Below are positions 43,820 to 52,841 of a stretch of DNA of 64,000 nt, one piece after another. Origin of the DNA: Ignavibacteria bacterium (lineage in GTDB: Bacteria; Bacteroidota; Ignavibacteria; Tepidaquicellales; Tepidaquicellaceae); the NCBI GenBank assembly GCA_041649015.1, contig JBAZNU010000002.1:1-64000 (forward strand), written 5' to 3'. The notes beneath the pieces were generated by a model that had not been told where the DNA came from, did no database searches, and saw nothing but the letters and a program-made list of their open reading frames with translations. Position 1 is the first letter of the stretch. The number at the start of each line of letters is the position of its first letter. A program made the position numbers and the translations under genes.

Positions 43820-44896
43820 TTGAAAAATTTGGGATTAGAGGATTTGGGATTTAATGAGAATCTTAAAAGAATCAGAGCTGAAGAAAATGTTTCAGGCTTT
43901 GAAATCGGGAGAGTAATAGCAGAGCATAAGGAGAGGTATGTGGTTATGAATGATAAGGGTGTGGTTGACGCTGAGATTACGGGCAACATGCGTTTTAATG
44001 CTAACGACAGAGAAGATTATCCCGCCGTTGGTGATTGGGTCGCCGTGACAACTTATGATTCGGATTTTGCTGTTATTCATAAAATCCTTCCGAGATTTTC
44101 TATAATTAAAAGAAAGGCAGTTGGGCAGTTTGGGGGAATTCAGATTATTGCAGCGAATATTGATTTTGCATTCTTGGTTCTGGCAGTTGATAGGGATTTT
44201 AACCTTAACAGACTGGAAAGATACCTGACAATCTGCAACACATCAAATGTAAAGCCGGTTATAATTCTAAGCAAAATTGATTTAACTGATGAAAAAGGCT
44301 TGAATGAAATTCTGGAAAGTGTAAACGCACGCATTAAAGATGTTCCCTTGATTGCATTAAGCAATGAAACGAAAAGTGGATATGATGCATTAAATAAATT
44401 TATTGAAAAGGGGAAAACTTATTGTCTGCTTGGTTCTTCTGGAGTAGGTAAATCTACTTTGCTGAATAACCTTGCGGGAAAATCTGTTATGAAAACCGAT
44501 GCGATCAGCGAGAGCACAAACAGAGGTAAGCACGTTACATCGCATAGGGAATTAATTATTCTTGAGAATGGTGGAATACTGATTGATAATCCCGGTATGA
44601 GGGAGGTGGGGATCGCAGACGCTGAATGCGGGCTGGAAATAACATTCGATAAAATCTATAAGCTCTCGGAAAACTGCAGGTTCAAAGATTGTACTCATAA
44701 GCAGGAGAAGGGCTGCGCTGTTCTTGAAGCTGTTGAAAATGGAGAACTGGATATAGATTCATACCAAAACTATCTGAAAATGGTTAAGGAAAAAGAATAT
44801 TTTGAATCTACAGTTTCAGAAAGACGAATCAAAGAAAAACGTTTCGGGAAGATGTTGAAGAACTATTGGAAAACTAAAAAGAAGAATAACTTCTGA
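43820..44896 (+). CDS. rsgA: Ribosome small-subunit GTPase RsgA
   Basis: This 358-aa circularly permuted GTPase helps late 30S maturation. An N-terminal OB-like part leads to G4 (LSKIDL), G1 (GSSGVGKSTLLN near 211-222) and G3 (DNPGMREV), with a zinc-finger end CRFKDCTHKQEKGC. The N terminus, LEDLGFNENLKRI...GRVIAEHKERYVV, resembles the longer Firmicutes-type branch rather than the usual E. coli form. Start is TTG at 43820. Isolated gene, flanked by repeats and remnants. Confidence 0.93.
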   Translation: MKNLGLEDLGFNENLKRIRAEENVSGFEIGRVIAEHKERYVVMNDKGVVDAEITGNMRFNANDREDYPAVGDWVAVTTYDSDFAVIHKILPRFSIIKRKAVGQFGGIQIIAANIDFAFLVLAVDRDFNLNRLERYLTICNTSNVKPVIILSKIDLTDEKGLNEILESVNARIKDVPLIALSNETKSGYDALNKFIEKGKTYCLLGSSGVGKSTLLNNLAGKSVMKTDAISESTNRGKHVTSHRELIILENGGILIDNPGMREVGIADAECGLEITFDKIYKLSENCRFKDCTHKQEKGCAVLEAVENGELDIDSYQNYLKMVKEKEYFESTVSERRIKEKRFGKMLKNYWKTKKKNNF

Positions 44897-45046
44897 ATTT
44901 ACCGGTGATTTTATAAATATTCATATTTATTATTCAACAAATATCTGATTGACATGGTAACAGAGTAATATAAAAGGTCATTTTACAACACTTGCCAATT
45001 CTAATACTTGATTTTCTGACCTTAATGAAGGTAATCATATCTGGAA

Positions 45047-45475
45047 ATGTACGAGGGTCTTTCCTGGACTAATCAAATAATACAAACGTCGAGTGGAATA
45101 AACTCAATTTTCTTTTCCAATCATACAACAGGATATTTGACAGTAGCAAATGAGATTTATAAAACGACAAACGGAGGAGTTGGAATAATCAACATTTCAA
45201 CGGAAATACCAAATGAGTATAAACTTTTTCAAAACTACCCCAACCCATTCAATCCGAAAACAGTTATCCGTTTTCAGCTGCCCGTTGCAAGCGATGTATC
45301 TCTTAAGGTCTATGATGTGCAGGGACGCGAAGTGCAGACGCTTGTGAACGAAAGGATGCAGGCGGGAACATACGAAACAGCGTTTGACGGAAGCAATCTT
45401 TCAAGCGGTGTTTATTTTTGCAGAATTCAAGCAGGCGATTTTACAAGTGTAAAGCGTATGGTGCTAATCAAATAA
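45047..45475 (+). pseudogene. 3' remnant of a T9SS cargo gene
   Basis: This 142-codon frame has a complete type A sorting domain (FQNYPNPFNPKTVIRFQLP, then VYFCRIQAGDFTSVKRMVLIK), but only ~45 residues of passenger, and no signal peptide. Those residues (GLSWTNQIIQTSS, IYKTTNGG) look like the end of a photosystem-assembly/sortilin-type beta-propeller repeat. An in-frame stop lies at 45032, just upstream. T9SS cargo must carry a Sec signal, so this is probably a truncated gene. Confidence 0.75.
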
Positions 45476-45510
45476 TTAGACGTTCACTGTTATTGACTAC
45501 ACATCTACAA

Positions 45511-45551
45511 AACAAGAATCCGCGAAATCATCCTCAGATTCTTGTTGTATT
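45511..45551 (+). terminator. Candidate terminator after the T9SS remnant
   Basis: AACAAGAATC (45511-45520) pairs perfectly with GATTCTTGTT (45537-45546) around a 16-base loop, followed by a weak GTATTT tail. The long loop lowers confidence. Confidence 0.5.
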
Positions 45552-45860
45552 TAAATCGATTTATAGTTGCAAATCCACACTCCTGAATCATTAATTGTGT
45601 CCTCAATTCACACTTCTTTTTCGAAGTATCTATTTCAATCTTCTAACAAAAGAAAATTTCCTATAAACAACGACCATATTGTTTCATAACTCGTGTTCAA
45701 TTTATTAAGGTGTAAAAAAAATTAATGAAAATTATACATTTTTCTCTTGACATTGTAATTTAAAAATACTAATTTATATTCAATATATATGCAAAATTAA
45801 CAGGTTTGCAAAAGTTGCTAATAAATATAAAATCCTGTCTTTTCAGATAATAATCCTTCT

Positions 45861-45966
45861 TCAATACAATCTCAATACAATCTCAATACAACCTCAATCC
45901 ATCTTGAATGCAATTCTAGAGTGCTTTTCTCCCGCTTCTTTCAAGCTTTTTTCACGCTTCCTGCAT
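45861..45966. repeat. Two adjoining 11-bp repeat blocks
   Basis: Block A (45861-45915) is five units of the TCAATACAATC type, the first two identical and later ones diverging (TCAATACAACC, TCAATCCATCT, TGAATGCAATT). After a 7-bp break, block B (45923-45966) is four units starting GCTT: GCTTTTCTCCC, GCTTCTTTCAA, GCTTTTTTCAC, GCTTCCTGCAT. The sequences are unrelated to the array at 42595 but share the 11-bp period. Confidence 0.8.
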
Positions 45967-46117
45967 GAATCCGGCTAATCTCACAGCCTTTAATTCTATC
46001 AATTCATAAATTAGGTAAATATGCAAAAAATATGCAAATATTAATAAGTTTATCGTAAAATTTACTGTTTCTTTGTCAATTTTTGCTTATTTTTAATAAA
46101 ATTCAGAATTTTTAATT

Positions 46118-46849
46118 ATGGCAATTTTAAAAAGACCTAAATTAGGCAGGGTTTACGGAAAAGCAGGTGATATTGTAACTCAACGTAGGTTTAACAAAGA
46201 TGTTGTATCTATCCGCCCGGAACATTATGTCACGGTTTCTGAAGACTTAATAAAAACAAGAAAGGAATTTAATCTTAAAGTCCAGTTTGCTCGAGCTATT
46301 CGTGAAAGTGATTTGCTCACAAAATGCTGGAAAAAATGCAATTTGAAATCAATCAGCGGTTATCATAAAGCACTAAGTTATAATTCAACACGTATAAAAA
46401 ATGATATAACAACCCCCAATAATATTATAACCCCCGCTTTTCAAGGCTTAAGGAATTCAGATTTGGTTTTTACCGAATCCTTCAACCATGATTTTCAGAA
46501 GGATTCAATATATTTCGATTACGAATTTTCCGATAATAAAGACTTAATGTTAGTTCCTTATACATGTGTTGCTGTTTTCTTCGTCTTTTTCTCTGACGGA
46601 AAAGCTGAACGATTCGAGTGGTTCACCGTAGAAGTACAGGTTTTAGTCGATAACGAAAATTCCAACGGAATTAATACGGTAAAGTTTGAATTTACGGATA
46701 AACAGAAAGAATTGATTAAATTGTACAGAGTAATGCGTGGTTATTTTGCTGCCGTAAAAGTAAATCCGGAAAATGATAATATAATTTATTACTCTAATAC
46801 AAATTATTTCGAAATCAATCTCGTCGATTATTTTAAACGAGAGTATTAA
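46118..46849 (+). CDS. Uncharacterised protein, DUF6266-like
   Basis: This 243-aa protein has no signal peptide or membrane segment. Its start, MAILKRPKLGRVYGKAGDIV, the following KDVVSIRPEHY and TRKEFNLKVQFARAI, and the later YHKALSYNSTRI, resemble the Bacteroidota DUF6266 family. The C-terminal half has strand-rich patches (EWFTVEVQVLVDNEN). I cannot assign a function. It lies 150 bp downstream of the 11-bp repeats and just before the PASTA gene. Confidence 0.75.
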   Translation: MAILKRPKLGRVYGKAGDIVTQRRFNKDVVSIRPEHYVTVSEDLIKTRKEFNLKVQFARAIRESDLLTKCWKKCNLKSISGYHKALSYNSTRIKNDITTPNNIITPAFQGLRNSDLVFTESFNHDFQKDSIYFDYEFSDNKDLMLVPYTCVAVFFVFFSDGKAERFEWFTVEVQVLVDNENSNGINTVKFEFTDKQKELIKLYRVMRGYFAAVKVNPENDNIIYYSNTNYFEINLVDYFKREY

Positions 46850-46898
46850 TTGTGTGCATTTAAGTTTTATTTTTCAATAGATATACGTAAATTTTATA

Positions 46899-47870
46899 AT
46901 GTTTAAAAAACTCGGTATAATACTCATTATTATCGTCGGATTTGGACTGTTTTTCAACAGTTTACTCATGCCGTGGTACGTTAAGCATGCTGAACTTACT
47001 AAGGTTCCAAACGTTACCGGTCTGAATTTTCTCGACGCTAAAAAAGTTCTCGAAGAATCAGGGCTTGACGTAAAGCAGGGTGATATTCGCTATGATGAAA
47101 ATAAACCTATCGGACTTGTTCTCGATCAGGCTCCCGGTGTCGATGAAACAGTAAAAAAGGGAAGACGCGTTTATTTAACTGTATGCGGTGGCGAACAGCT
47201 TATTGATGTTCCTCGCCTTATTGGTAAATCAGAACGCGACGCTCGTTTCACTCTTGTACAAAGAAATCTTACACCGGGTGAGATTGTAAGAAAGTTTACC
47301 GCAGAGCAACCTGAGGATTTCGTTATTTCACAGATTATTCAACCCGGCAGTAAAGTTAAAAAGGGAACTAAGGTTGACCTGATAATAAGCAATGGTCCTG
47401 TTATTGGTGATATTATTATTCCTGACCTTATCGGAAAAAAACTCGCAGATGCACAGAAGATTTTACTCGAGAAGAAATTAAAAGTAGGTAAAGTTACTTA
47501 TCAGTCAAGCGACCTGCCGGTCGGTCAAATTATGGACCAGTATCCCAAGAAGGATAAATCTGCGAAGGAAAATACATCTGTTGACCTTTTTGTTGCTAAA
47601 AAGAAATCCGAAGTTATTAAAGAACCTGATGAAGTGGGAGATAACGGGAATATGGAGCCGCTGGATAATAATACAAATAAGATTGAACCTAAGAAAAATA
47701 AGACTGTACCCGCAGAAGATAAGGTAAAAGAAAAGCAGGATAACGGCATGGATAAATCTAAAGAGAAATCTCCGACTGAGAAATTGAACGGTAAACCTAC
47801 GAACACAGATAAATCTAAAGAAAAATCAACTACAACGGATAAATCCAAAGAAAAGAAGGAGAATAACTGA
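46899..47870 (+). CDS. Stand-alone PASTA-domain membrane protein
   Basis: This 323-aa protein has one N-terminal membrane helix (~5-24) and then three PASTA domains: VPNVTGLNFLDAKKVLEESGL, VPRLIGKSERDARFTLVQRNL and IPDLIGKKLADAQKILLEKKL. PASTA domains bind peptidoglycan or muropeptides and usually sit on Ser/Thr kinases or class B PBPs; here no catalytic domain is present. The last ~100 residues are a Lys/Glu/Asp linker with repeated DKSKEKS. Its stop overlaps the rpe start (TGATG), so the two are translationally coupled. Confidence 0.9.
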   Translation: MFKKLGIILIIIVGFGLFFNSLLMPWYVKHAELTKVPNVTGLNFLDAKKVLEESGLDVKQGDIRYDENKPIGLVLDQAPGVDETVKKGRRVYLTVCGGEQLIDVPRLIGKSERDARFTLVQRNLTPGEIVRKFTAEQPEDFVISQIIQPGSKVKKGTKVDLIISNGPVIGDIIIPDLIGKKLADAQKILLEKKLKVGKVTYQSSDLPVGQIMDQYPKKDKSAKENTSVDLFVAKKKSEVIKEPDEVGDNGNMEPLDNNTNKIEPKKNKTVPAEDKVKEKQDNGMDKSKEKSPTEKLNGKPTNTDKSKEKSTTTDKSKEKKENN

Positions 47871-48523
47871 TGAAAATGATTTGCCCTTCAATATTGTCTG
47901 CAGATTTTGCTAAACTGGCTGAGGAAATAAAAGAAGTTGAGCTGGGCGGTGCTGATGTTATTCATTGCGATATTATGGATGGACATTTTGTTCCGAATAT
48001 TACATTCGGTCCGGACGTTGTTGCAAAAGTGAATTCAATAACAGGTCTCCCCCTCGATGTTCATCTTATGATTGAAAACGCTGATAAATATGTACCGGCT
48101 TTTGCAGAAGCCGGAGCTGATTTTATTTCTGTTCATTTTGAAAACAACTATCATTTGAACAGACTTCTGAACAAAATTAAGTCACTCGGTGTTAAAGCAG
48201 GTGTGGTGCTCAATCCCGCTACCCCGGTTGATATGCTTAAGAATATTCTCGAGTACTCTGATTTCGTCCTTTTGATGAGTGTTAATCCGGGTTTCGGCGG
48301 GCAAAAGTTTATCCCGAATTCCATAGATAAAATTATTGAACTGAAACAAATGGTGAATAAGTACAATCCCGAATGTCTTATTGAAATTGACGGTGGTATT
48401 GGTCTGGATAACATTAAGCTCGTTTCCGACGCAGGTGTCAATATGTTCGTCTGCGGAGCTTCTGTTTTTAAGGCAATTGACAGGTTTGGTGTTATTAAAG
48501 AAATGAAAAGGCTTGTTTCTTAA
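47870..48523 (+). CDS. rpe: Ribulose-phosphate 3-epimerase
   Basis: This 217-aa TIM-barrel enzyme interconverts ribulose 5-phosphate and xylulose 5-phosphate in the pentose phosphate pathway. Motifs are SILSADFAKL, CDIMDGHFVPNITFGP, DVHLMI, MSVNPGFGGQKFI and EIDGGIGLDN with the metal and catalytic Asp residues. It directly abuts nnr (zero-base gap). Confidence 0.96.
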   Translation: MKMICPSILSADFAKLAEEIKEVELGGADVIHCDIMDGHFVPNITFGPDVVAKVNSITGLPLDVHLMIENADKYVPAFAEAGADFISVHFENNYHLNRLLNKIKSLGVKAGVVLNPATPVDMLKNILEYSDFVLLMSVNPGFGGQKFIPNSIDKIIELKQMVNKYNPECLIEIDGGIGLDNIKLVSDAGVNMFVCGASVFKAIDRFGVIKEMKRLVS

Positions 48524-50113
48524 ATGAAAAATGTTTTTTACAATGCAGATGTTCTTGAAGCTGAGAAGAAACTCATGGAAAAGTACAATATCCCTTCGGT
48601 TCTTCTTATGGAAAATGCAGGTGTTAATTCTGCAAAGATAATTTGGGAAATTCTTTTACGCGAGAAATGTAACCGTATTGTTATACTCGCCGGAAAGGGT
48701 AATAATGCAGGCGATGGATTCGTTTTAGCACGTTCCCTTTATAATTATTGTCTCAGCCAGGAAGTATTCGTACCCATTAACCTGTTTCTTTGCTATCCGC
48801 CCGAATCCTTAAAAGGTGATGCTTTAACTAATTTCAATATTGTAAAAGAACTTTTTAAAAGCGACTATTACGAAGTTACCTCCGATATAGAAAGACTAAA
48901 TGACATTCTTGATGCTGAGAACGAAAAGATACTGTTTGTAGACGCAATTTTTGGTATCGGTTTTATTGGTGAACTCGACGAATACATAAAGAATATATTC
49001 TCCGATATTACTCAATATTCAAACGAAAAATTCGTAGTTGCTCTCGATACTCCGTCCGGTTTAAACAATTGGTCTGATTCAAATGATTGCCTTAAAGCCG
49101 ATGTAACTATATCAATGGGAGTCAGGAAAATGAACACTATGTTCTATGAAGGAAGAAATGTCTCGGGCGAATTGAAAGTAGTCGATATCGGTCTCCCTTG
49201 CGAAAAATTCGATGAGTTTAATCTTAAAAATATTCATCTTTTTGAAAAGGAAGATACTTGTTTTGAGGAAGCAATTAGAGACAGGAATTCTCATAAATAT
49301 AACAACGGAAAACTCTTTATTCTTGCGGGTTCAGAGGGTTTCAGCGGTGCTGCCTATCTTTCAGCTCAGTCCGCTCTCAGAACTGGAAATGGTGCTGTCG
49401 TTCTTGGTATCCCCGAATCTCTTAATCCTTCTATGGAAGCTAAAACTACTGAAGTTATAACTCTTCCTTTGAAATCTGAAAAATACTTTACAAACGATTC
49501 AATCGACATCGTAACAAAAAAGATAGAATGGAGCGACGCTGTATTGCTCGGTCCCGGTATCGGAAGGGAAAGTGCTACAATGTCTTTTGTAAGAAGTGTT
49601 GTGAAGAGATTCAGCAAAAACTTTGTTATTGATGCAGACGGTATTTTTGCTTTTAAAGACAATCTTGATTTTTTGAAAAAGGGAAAGTGTTCAATCGTGC
49701 TGACTCCCCATTTCGGTGAGTTCGCAAATTTACTCGGTATTACTGTAGATGAGCTTAAACCCGATTTTATAAATATTGCTAAAAAGTTTGCTTCCGATTA
49801 TAATGTTGTTTTAGTTCTGAAGAATTCTCCGACTATTATAACTGACGGCAATATCGTATTTATTAATTCAACAGGGCGCGAAAATCTTGCAACCATCGGA
49901 AGCGGAGACGTTTTATCGGGAATAATATCCTCACTCGTTTCTCAGATGAAAGATGTTCCTTTGATTAATGTTGCCTCTTCGGGAGTATATCTTCACGGAT
50001 ATTGCGGAGATAAGCTTTACAAGTCGTACGGCTGCAGCGGAACAATTGCCGGCGACCTGATTGATACTATACCTGCTGCTAAAAATGAAATTTTAAAAAG
50101 TTATAATATTTAA
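48524..50113 (+). CDS. nnr: Bifunctional NAD(P)HX epimerase/dehydratase
   Basis: This 529-aa protein repairs hydrated NAD(P)H. Residues ~1-225 are the YjeF_N epimerase (LMENAGVNSAK, ILAGKGNNAGDGFVLAR, LDTPSGLN). Residues ~250-529 are the ribokinase-like dehydratase (LAGSEGFSGAAYLSAQSALRTG, VLLGPGIGR, LTPHFGEFANL, and ATIGSGDVLSGII as the nucleotide site). The fused order matches E. coli YjeF/Nnr. It lies between rpe and nuoN. Confidence 0.95.
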   Translation: MKNVFYNADVLEAEKKLMEKYNIPSVLLMENAGVNSAKIIWEILLREKCNRIVILAGKGNNAGDGFVLARSLYNYCLSQEVFVPINLFLCYPPESLKGDALTNFNIVKELFKSDYYEVTSDIERLNDILDAENEKILFVDAIFGIGFIGELDEYIKNIFSDITQYSNEKFVVALDTPSGLNNWSDSNDCLKADVTISMGVRKMNTMFYEGRNVSGELKVVDIGLPCEKFDEFNLKNIHLFEKEDTCFEEAIRDRNSHKYNNGKLFILAGSEGFSGAAYLSAQSALRTGNGAVVLGIPESLNPSMEAKTTEVITLPLKSEKYFTNDSIDIVTKKIEWSDAVLLGPGIGRESATMSFVRSVVKRFSKNFVIDADGIFAFKDNLDFLKKGKCSIVLTPHFGEFANLLGITVDELKPDFINIAKKFASDYNVVLVLKNSPTIITDGNIVFINSTGRENLATIGSGDVLSGIISSLVSQMKDVPLINVASSGVYLHGYCGDKLYKSYGCSGTIAGDLIDTIPAAKNEILKSYNI

Positions 50114-50122
50114 ACTATATAG

Positions 50123-51559
50123 ATGATTAATCTTAACGACCTGAAAGAAATTATACCGATTTTAATCGTTGCAGCTTCTGCACTCATTTCTTTAATGATT
50201 GCTGTATTCTCTGGTAAATCTAAATATCCGGTTTACGTATTTTCTTTAATTGCTGTCCTTTCTGCAATGATTTTTGCAGGTTTAAATATCGGTAAGGATG
50301 TGTTTATTATTTCCGAAATGATGAGAATTAATTCCGTAGCAAATGCTTTTCACTTTATTGCACTCCTTTCGGTTTTACTTACAATTTCTGCATCAAAAGA
50401 ATATCTTGAGAAATTTAATGTTAATTACGGCGAGTATTATTCTCTGCTGCTTATTGCTCTGTTTGGAATGCAGATAATGATTTATGCCAATGATATAATA
50501 CTTATCTTTATAGGTCTTGAAACCATGTCAGTCTGTTTCTATATACTTGCAGGTTTGATGAGGCAGAGACCTAAATCAAACGAAAGCGCAATGAAGTATC
50601 TGCTGCTTGGCGCATTCATTACAGGTTTTCTTCTGTACGGTATGTCTTTAATTTACGGGGCTACCGGATACACGAGTATCTCAAAAATAATTACTACATA
50701 TACAGCTTTTAAGTCTCCCATGTTCCTGATTGGTGTCGCATTATTCATGATCGGCTTTATGTTTAAGATAGGTATATTTCCATTCCAGATGTGGATTCCT
50801 GATGTTTACGAAGGTGCACCTACAATCGTATCCGGTATGATGTCAACCGCCGGAAAGATTGCAGCAGTCGGAACCCTTGCACCCATTATTCTGTCCCTTG
50901 ACCTTGCTCATTATAAAATATTATTCTCAATTCTCGCTACACTTACTATGCTGTATGGAAACATTGTGGCACTAACACAGAATAACTTAAAAAGACTTCT
51001 TGCTTATTCTTCAATAGCAAGTGCAGGTTACATTCTTGTTGGCATTACTGCTATGGATGACGTTGCGAACAAGGGAATAGCATTCTACATGCTTGCTTAT
51101 GTTTTTATGCAGCTCGGTGCTTTCATCGTCGTTTCTGTATTCGAAAATTCAGCTTCAGATGGTAAGGATTTTGGTAACGTTACATTCGATGATTACAAAG
51201 GGCTCGCTAAAAGAAGTCCGTTTCTTGCATTAGTACTGACAGCTTTTCTATTCTCCTTAGCGGGTATTCCGCCGTTCGCAGGATTCTGGGGTAAGTACTA
51301 TATATTCTATGCAGCAATAAAAGCTAATCTTGTCTGGCTTTCTGTAATAGCAATTTTATTAAGTGTTGTATCAGTTTACTACTATTTGAAAGTAATAATA
51401 TATATGTGGTTTAAGGAACCGGAAGGTGCGCTGTCAGAGGACAGGAATAAAGGTAACACAATGTCAAAGCTTGCAATTGGAATCTCAGTCACAGGTACTC
51501 TTTTATTTGGCATTTATCCGGAATTATTCTTTAATTTCTTTAAGTTGATTATTAAATAA
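50123..51559 (+). CDS. nuoN: NADH-quinone oxidoreductase subunit N
   Basis: This 478-aa membrane subunit of complex I has about 13-14 hydrophobic helices and the proton-channel signatures of the antiporter-like family: LETMSVCFYILAG, KYLLLGAFITGFLLYG, MIGFMFKIGIFPFQMWIPDVYEGAPT and SIASAGYILVG. Complex I subunits normally come as one nuoA-N operon; here only N is present. It is translationally coupled to the NHL protein (TAATG). Confidence 0.95.
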   Translation: MINLNDLKEIIPILIVAASALISLMIAVFSGKSKYPVYVFSLIAVLSAMIFAGLNIGKDVFIISEMMRINSVANAFHFIALLSVLLTISASKEYLEKFNVNYGEYYSLLLIALFGMQIMIYANDIILIFIGLETMSVCFYILAGLMRQRPKSNESAMKYLLLGAFITGFLLYGMSLIYGATGYTSISKIITTYTAFKSPMFLIGVALFMIGFMFKIGIFPFQMWIPDVYEGAPTIVSGMMSTAGKIAAVGTLAPIILSLDLAHYKILFSILATLTMLYGNIVALTQNNLKRLLAYSSIASAGYILVGITAMDDVANKGIAFYMLAYVFMQLGAFIVVSVFENSASDGKDFGNVTFDDYKGLAKRSPFLALVLTAFLFSLAGIPPFAGFWGKYYIFYAAIKANLVWLSVIAILLSVVSVYYYLKVIIYMWFKEPEGALSEDRNKGNTMSKLAIGISVTGTLLFGIYPELFFNFFKLIIK

Positions 51560-52413
51560 TGTTTCTGCTTTTAATATTAAATATTCTTCTGTTTAATGGG
51601 GATAGTATCCTCGTAAAGTCGAACGAATTGAGCGGATTTCTTAATGCTGTTTCTATAACATCTGACGGGAAAGGGAAAATATACATCCTTGATGCTATGA
51701 GCAATGAAATTGTTAAGTTTGATGAATCGTTGAAAGAAATAAAACGTTCAGGGAAAAAGGGGTGGGCAAACGGCGAATTCGATTCTCCGACTTGTATTGA
51801 AGGTTCTTCAGGTCTTGAAATTCATGTATCGGACCCTATGAACTTTAGGATTCAAAAACTCGATCTGAATCTTAGTTACATAAATTCAATCTACACTAAT
51901 TATGAATCCTTTCCTGAAAACCTGAAATTTCAGACTCCCGTATCAACTGTTTTCATTAATCCTTACATTTATTCAATTGACGGAGAGAATAATCGTATTG
52001 TTACTTATCAATACCAGAACCAAAGCATGTATCAGCCCGCTTTTTCTTTTGGTGGTTTTCAGTCAGCTCAGAAACCTATGTCAAAACCTGTCAAGATTGT
52101 AAAAGATGGTCTCAATAATATTTATATATTCGATTCTATACTTAATACGGTTTTTAAATATGATAATTTTGGAAATTATCTGAATTCATTGGAGTCTAAA
52201 TACATAAAATCAATATCCGCTTTTAATTATCAGCTTTACATTCTTACTGATTCCGAAATTCTTGTTTACGATGCTAAAAAAAATGCATATTCAGGCCGAT
52301 ACTTATTCGCAGAACCAATACTAAGCGAGAAATTAAAAGATTTTATTGTTTTTTCTTCAGCAAAATTCTTTTTGCTCGAAAAGACTAAAGTGATAGAATT
52401 CAACCTTAAATAA
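51559..52413 (+). CDS. NHL/beta-propeller exported protein
   Basis: This 284-aa protein has a short hydrophobic N terminus, probably a signal, and repeated propeller blades of the NHL type (AVSITSDGKGKIYILDAMSNEIVKFD; VKDGLNNIYIFDSILNTVFKYDNFG). The ATG shares a base with the nuoN stop. It may serve as a scaffold in the envelope; no enzymatic motif. Function unknown. Confidence 0.8.
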   Translation: MFLLLILNILLFNGDSILVKSNELSGFLNAVSITSDGKGKIYILDAMSNEIVKFDESLKEIKRSGKKGWANGEFDSPTCIEGSSGLEIHVSDPMNFRIQKLDLNLSYINSIYTNYESFPENLKFQTPVSTVFINPYIYSIDGENNRIVTYQYQNQSMYQPAFSFGGFQSAQKPMSKPVKIVKDGLNNIYIFDSILNTVFKYDNFGNYLNSLESKYIKSISAFNYQLYILTDSEILVYDAKKNAYSGRYLFAEPILSEKLKDFIVFSSAKFFLLEKTKVIEFNLK

Positions 52414-52428
52414 TTAAATTTATTACTT

Positions 52429-52827
52429 ATGTCAAAATCATTAAATAAAGTAATGCTTATCGGTCGTCTTGGAAAAGACCCGGAAGTAAAATACACTGCC
52501 GATGGAACAGCATATACTAAGTTCAGTATTGCTACTTCAGATACATACAAAAGTAAGGATGGAAGTGATGTTGAAAAGACAGAATGGCACTATATAACAG
52601 TATGGAGAAAACTTGCTGAGATTTGTGGTCAATATCTGAAGAAAGGAAGTAAAATTTATCTTGAGGGAAGCATTAGAAGCTATGTTGACCCAAAGGATGA
52701 AACTAAGAAATATACCGGTATAGATATGACTGAGATGATAATGCTTGATAATAAGAAATCAACGGGAGATGGAGAACAAGTAAAAAGTTCTCAGTCTGAA
52801 GAAAATAAAGACGACTTACCGTTTTAA
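52429..52827 (+). CDS. ssb: Single-stranded DNA-binding protein
   Basis: This 132-aa OB-fold protein covers single-stranded DNA in replication and repair. It shows NKVMLIGRLGKDPEVKYT, KFSIATSD, EWHYITVW and the acidic C-terminal tip DDLPF that recruits partner enzymes. Length is near the short end for the family. Confidence 0.95.
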   Translation: MSKSLNKVMLIGRLGKDPEVKYTADGTAYTKFSIATSDTYKSKDGSDVEKTEWHYITVWRKLAEICGQYLKKGSKIYLEGSIRSYVDPKDETKKYTGIDMTEMIMLDNKKSTGDGEQVKSSQSEENKDDLPF

Positions 52828-52841
52828 TTGGCATTATCCGG

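Larger units (their letters stand above)
45476..46117. other. 642-bp intergenic region with repeats
   Basis: It holds a hairpin at 45511-45546, two 11-bp repeat blocks at 45861-45966, and otherwise low-complexity AT-rich DNA. No coding frame above chance is seen. Confidence 0.6.
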
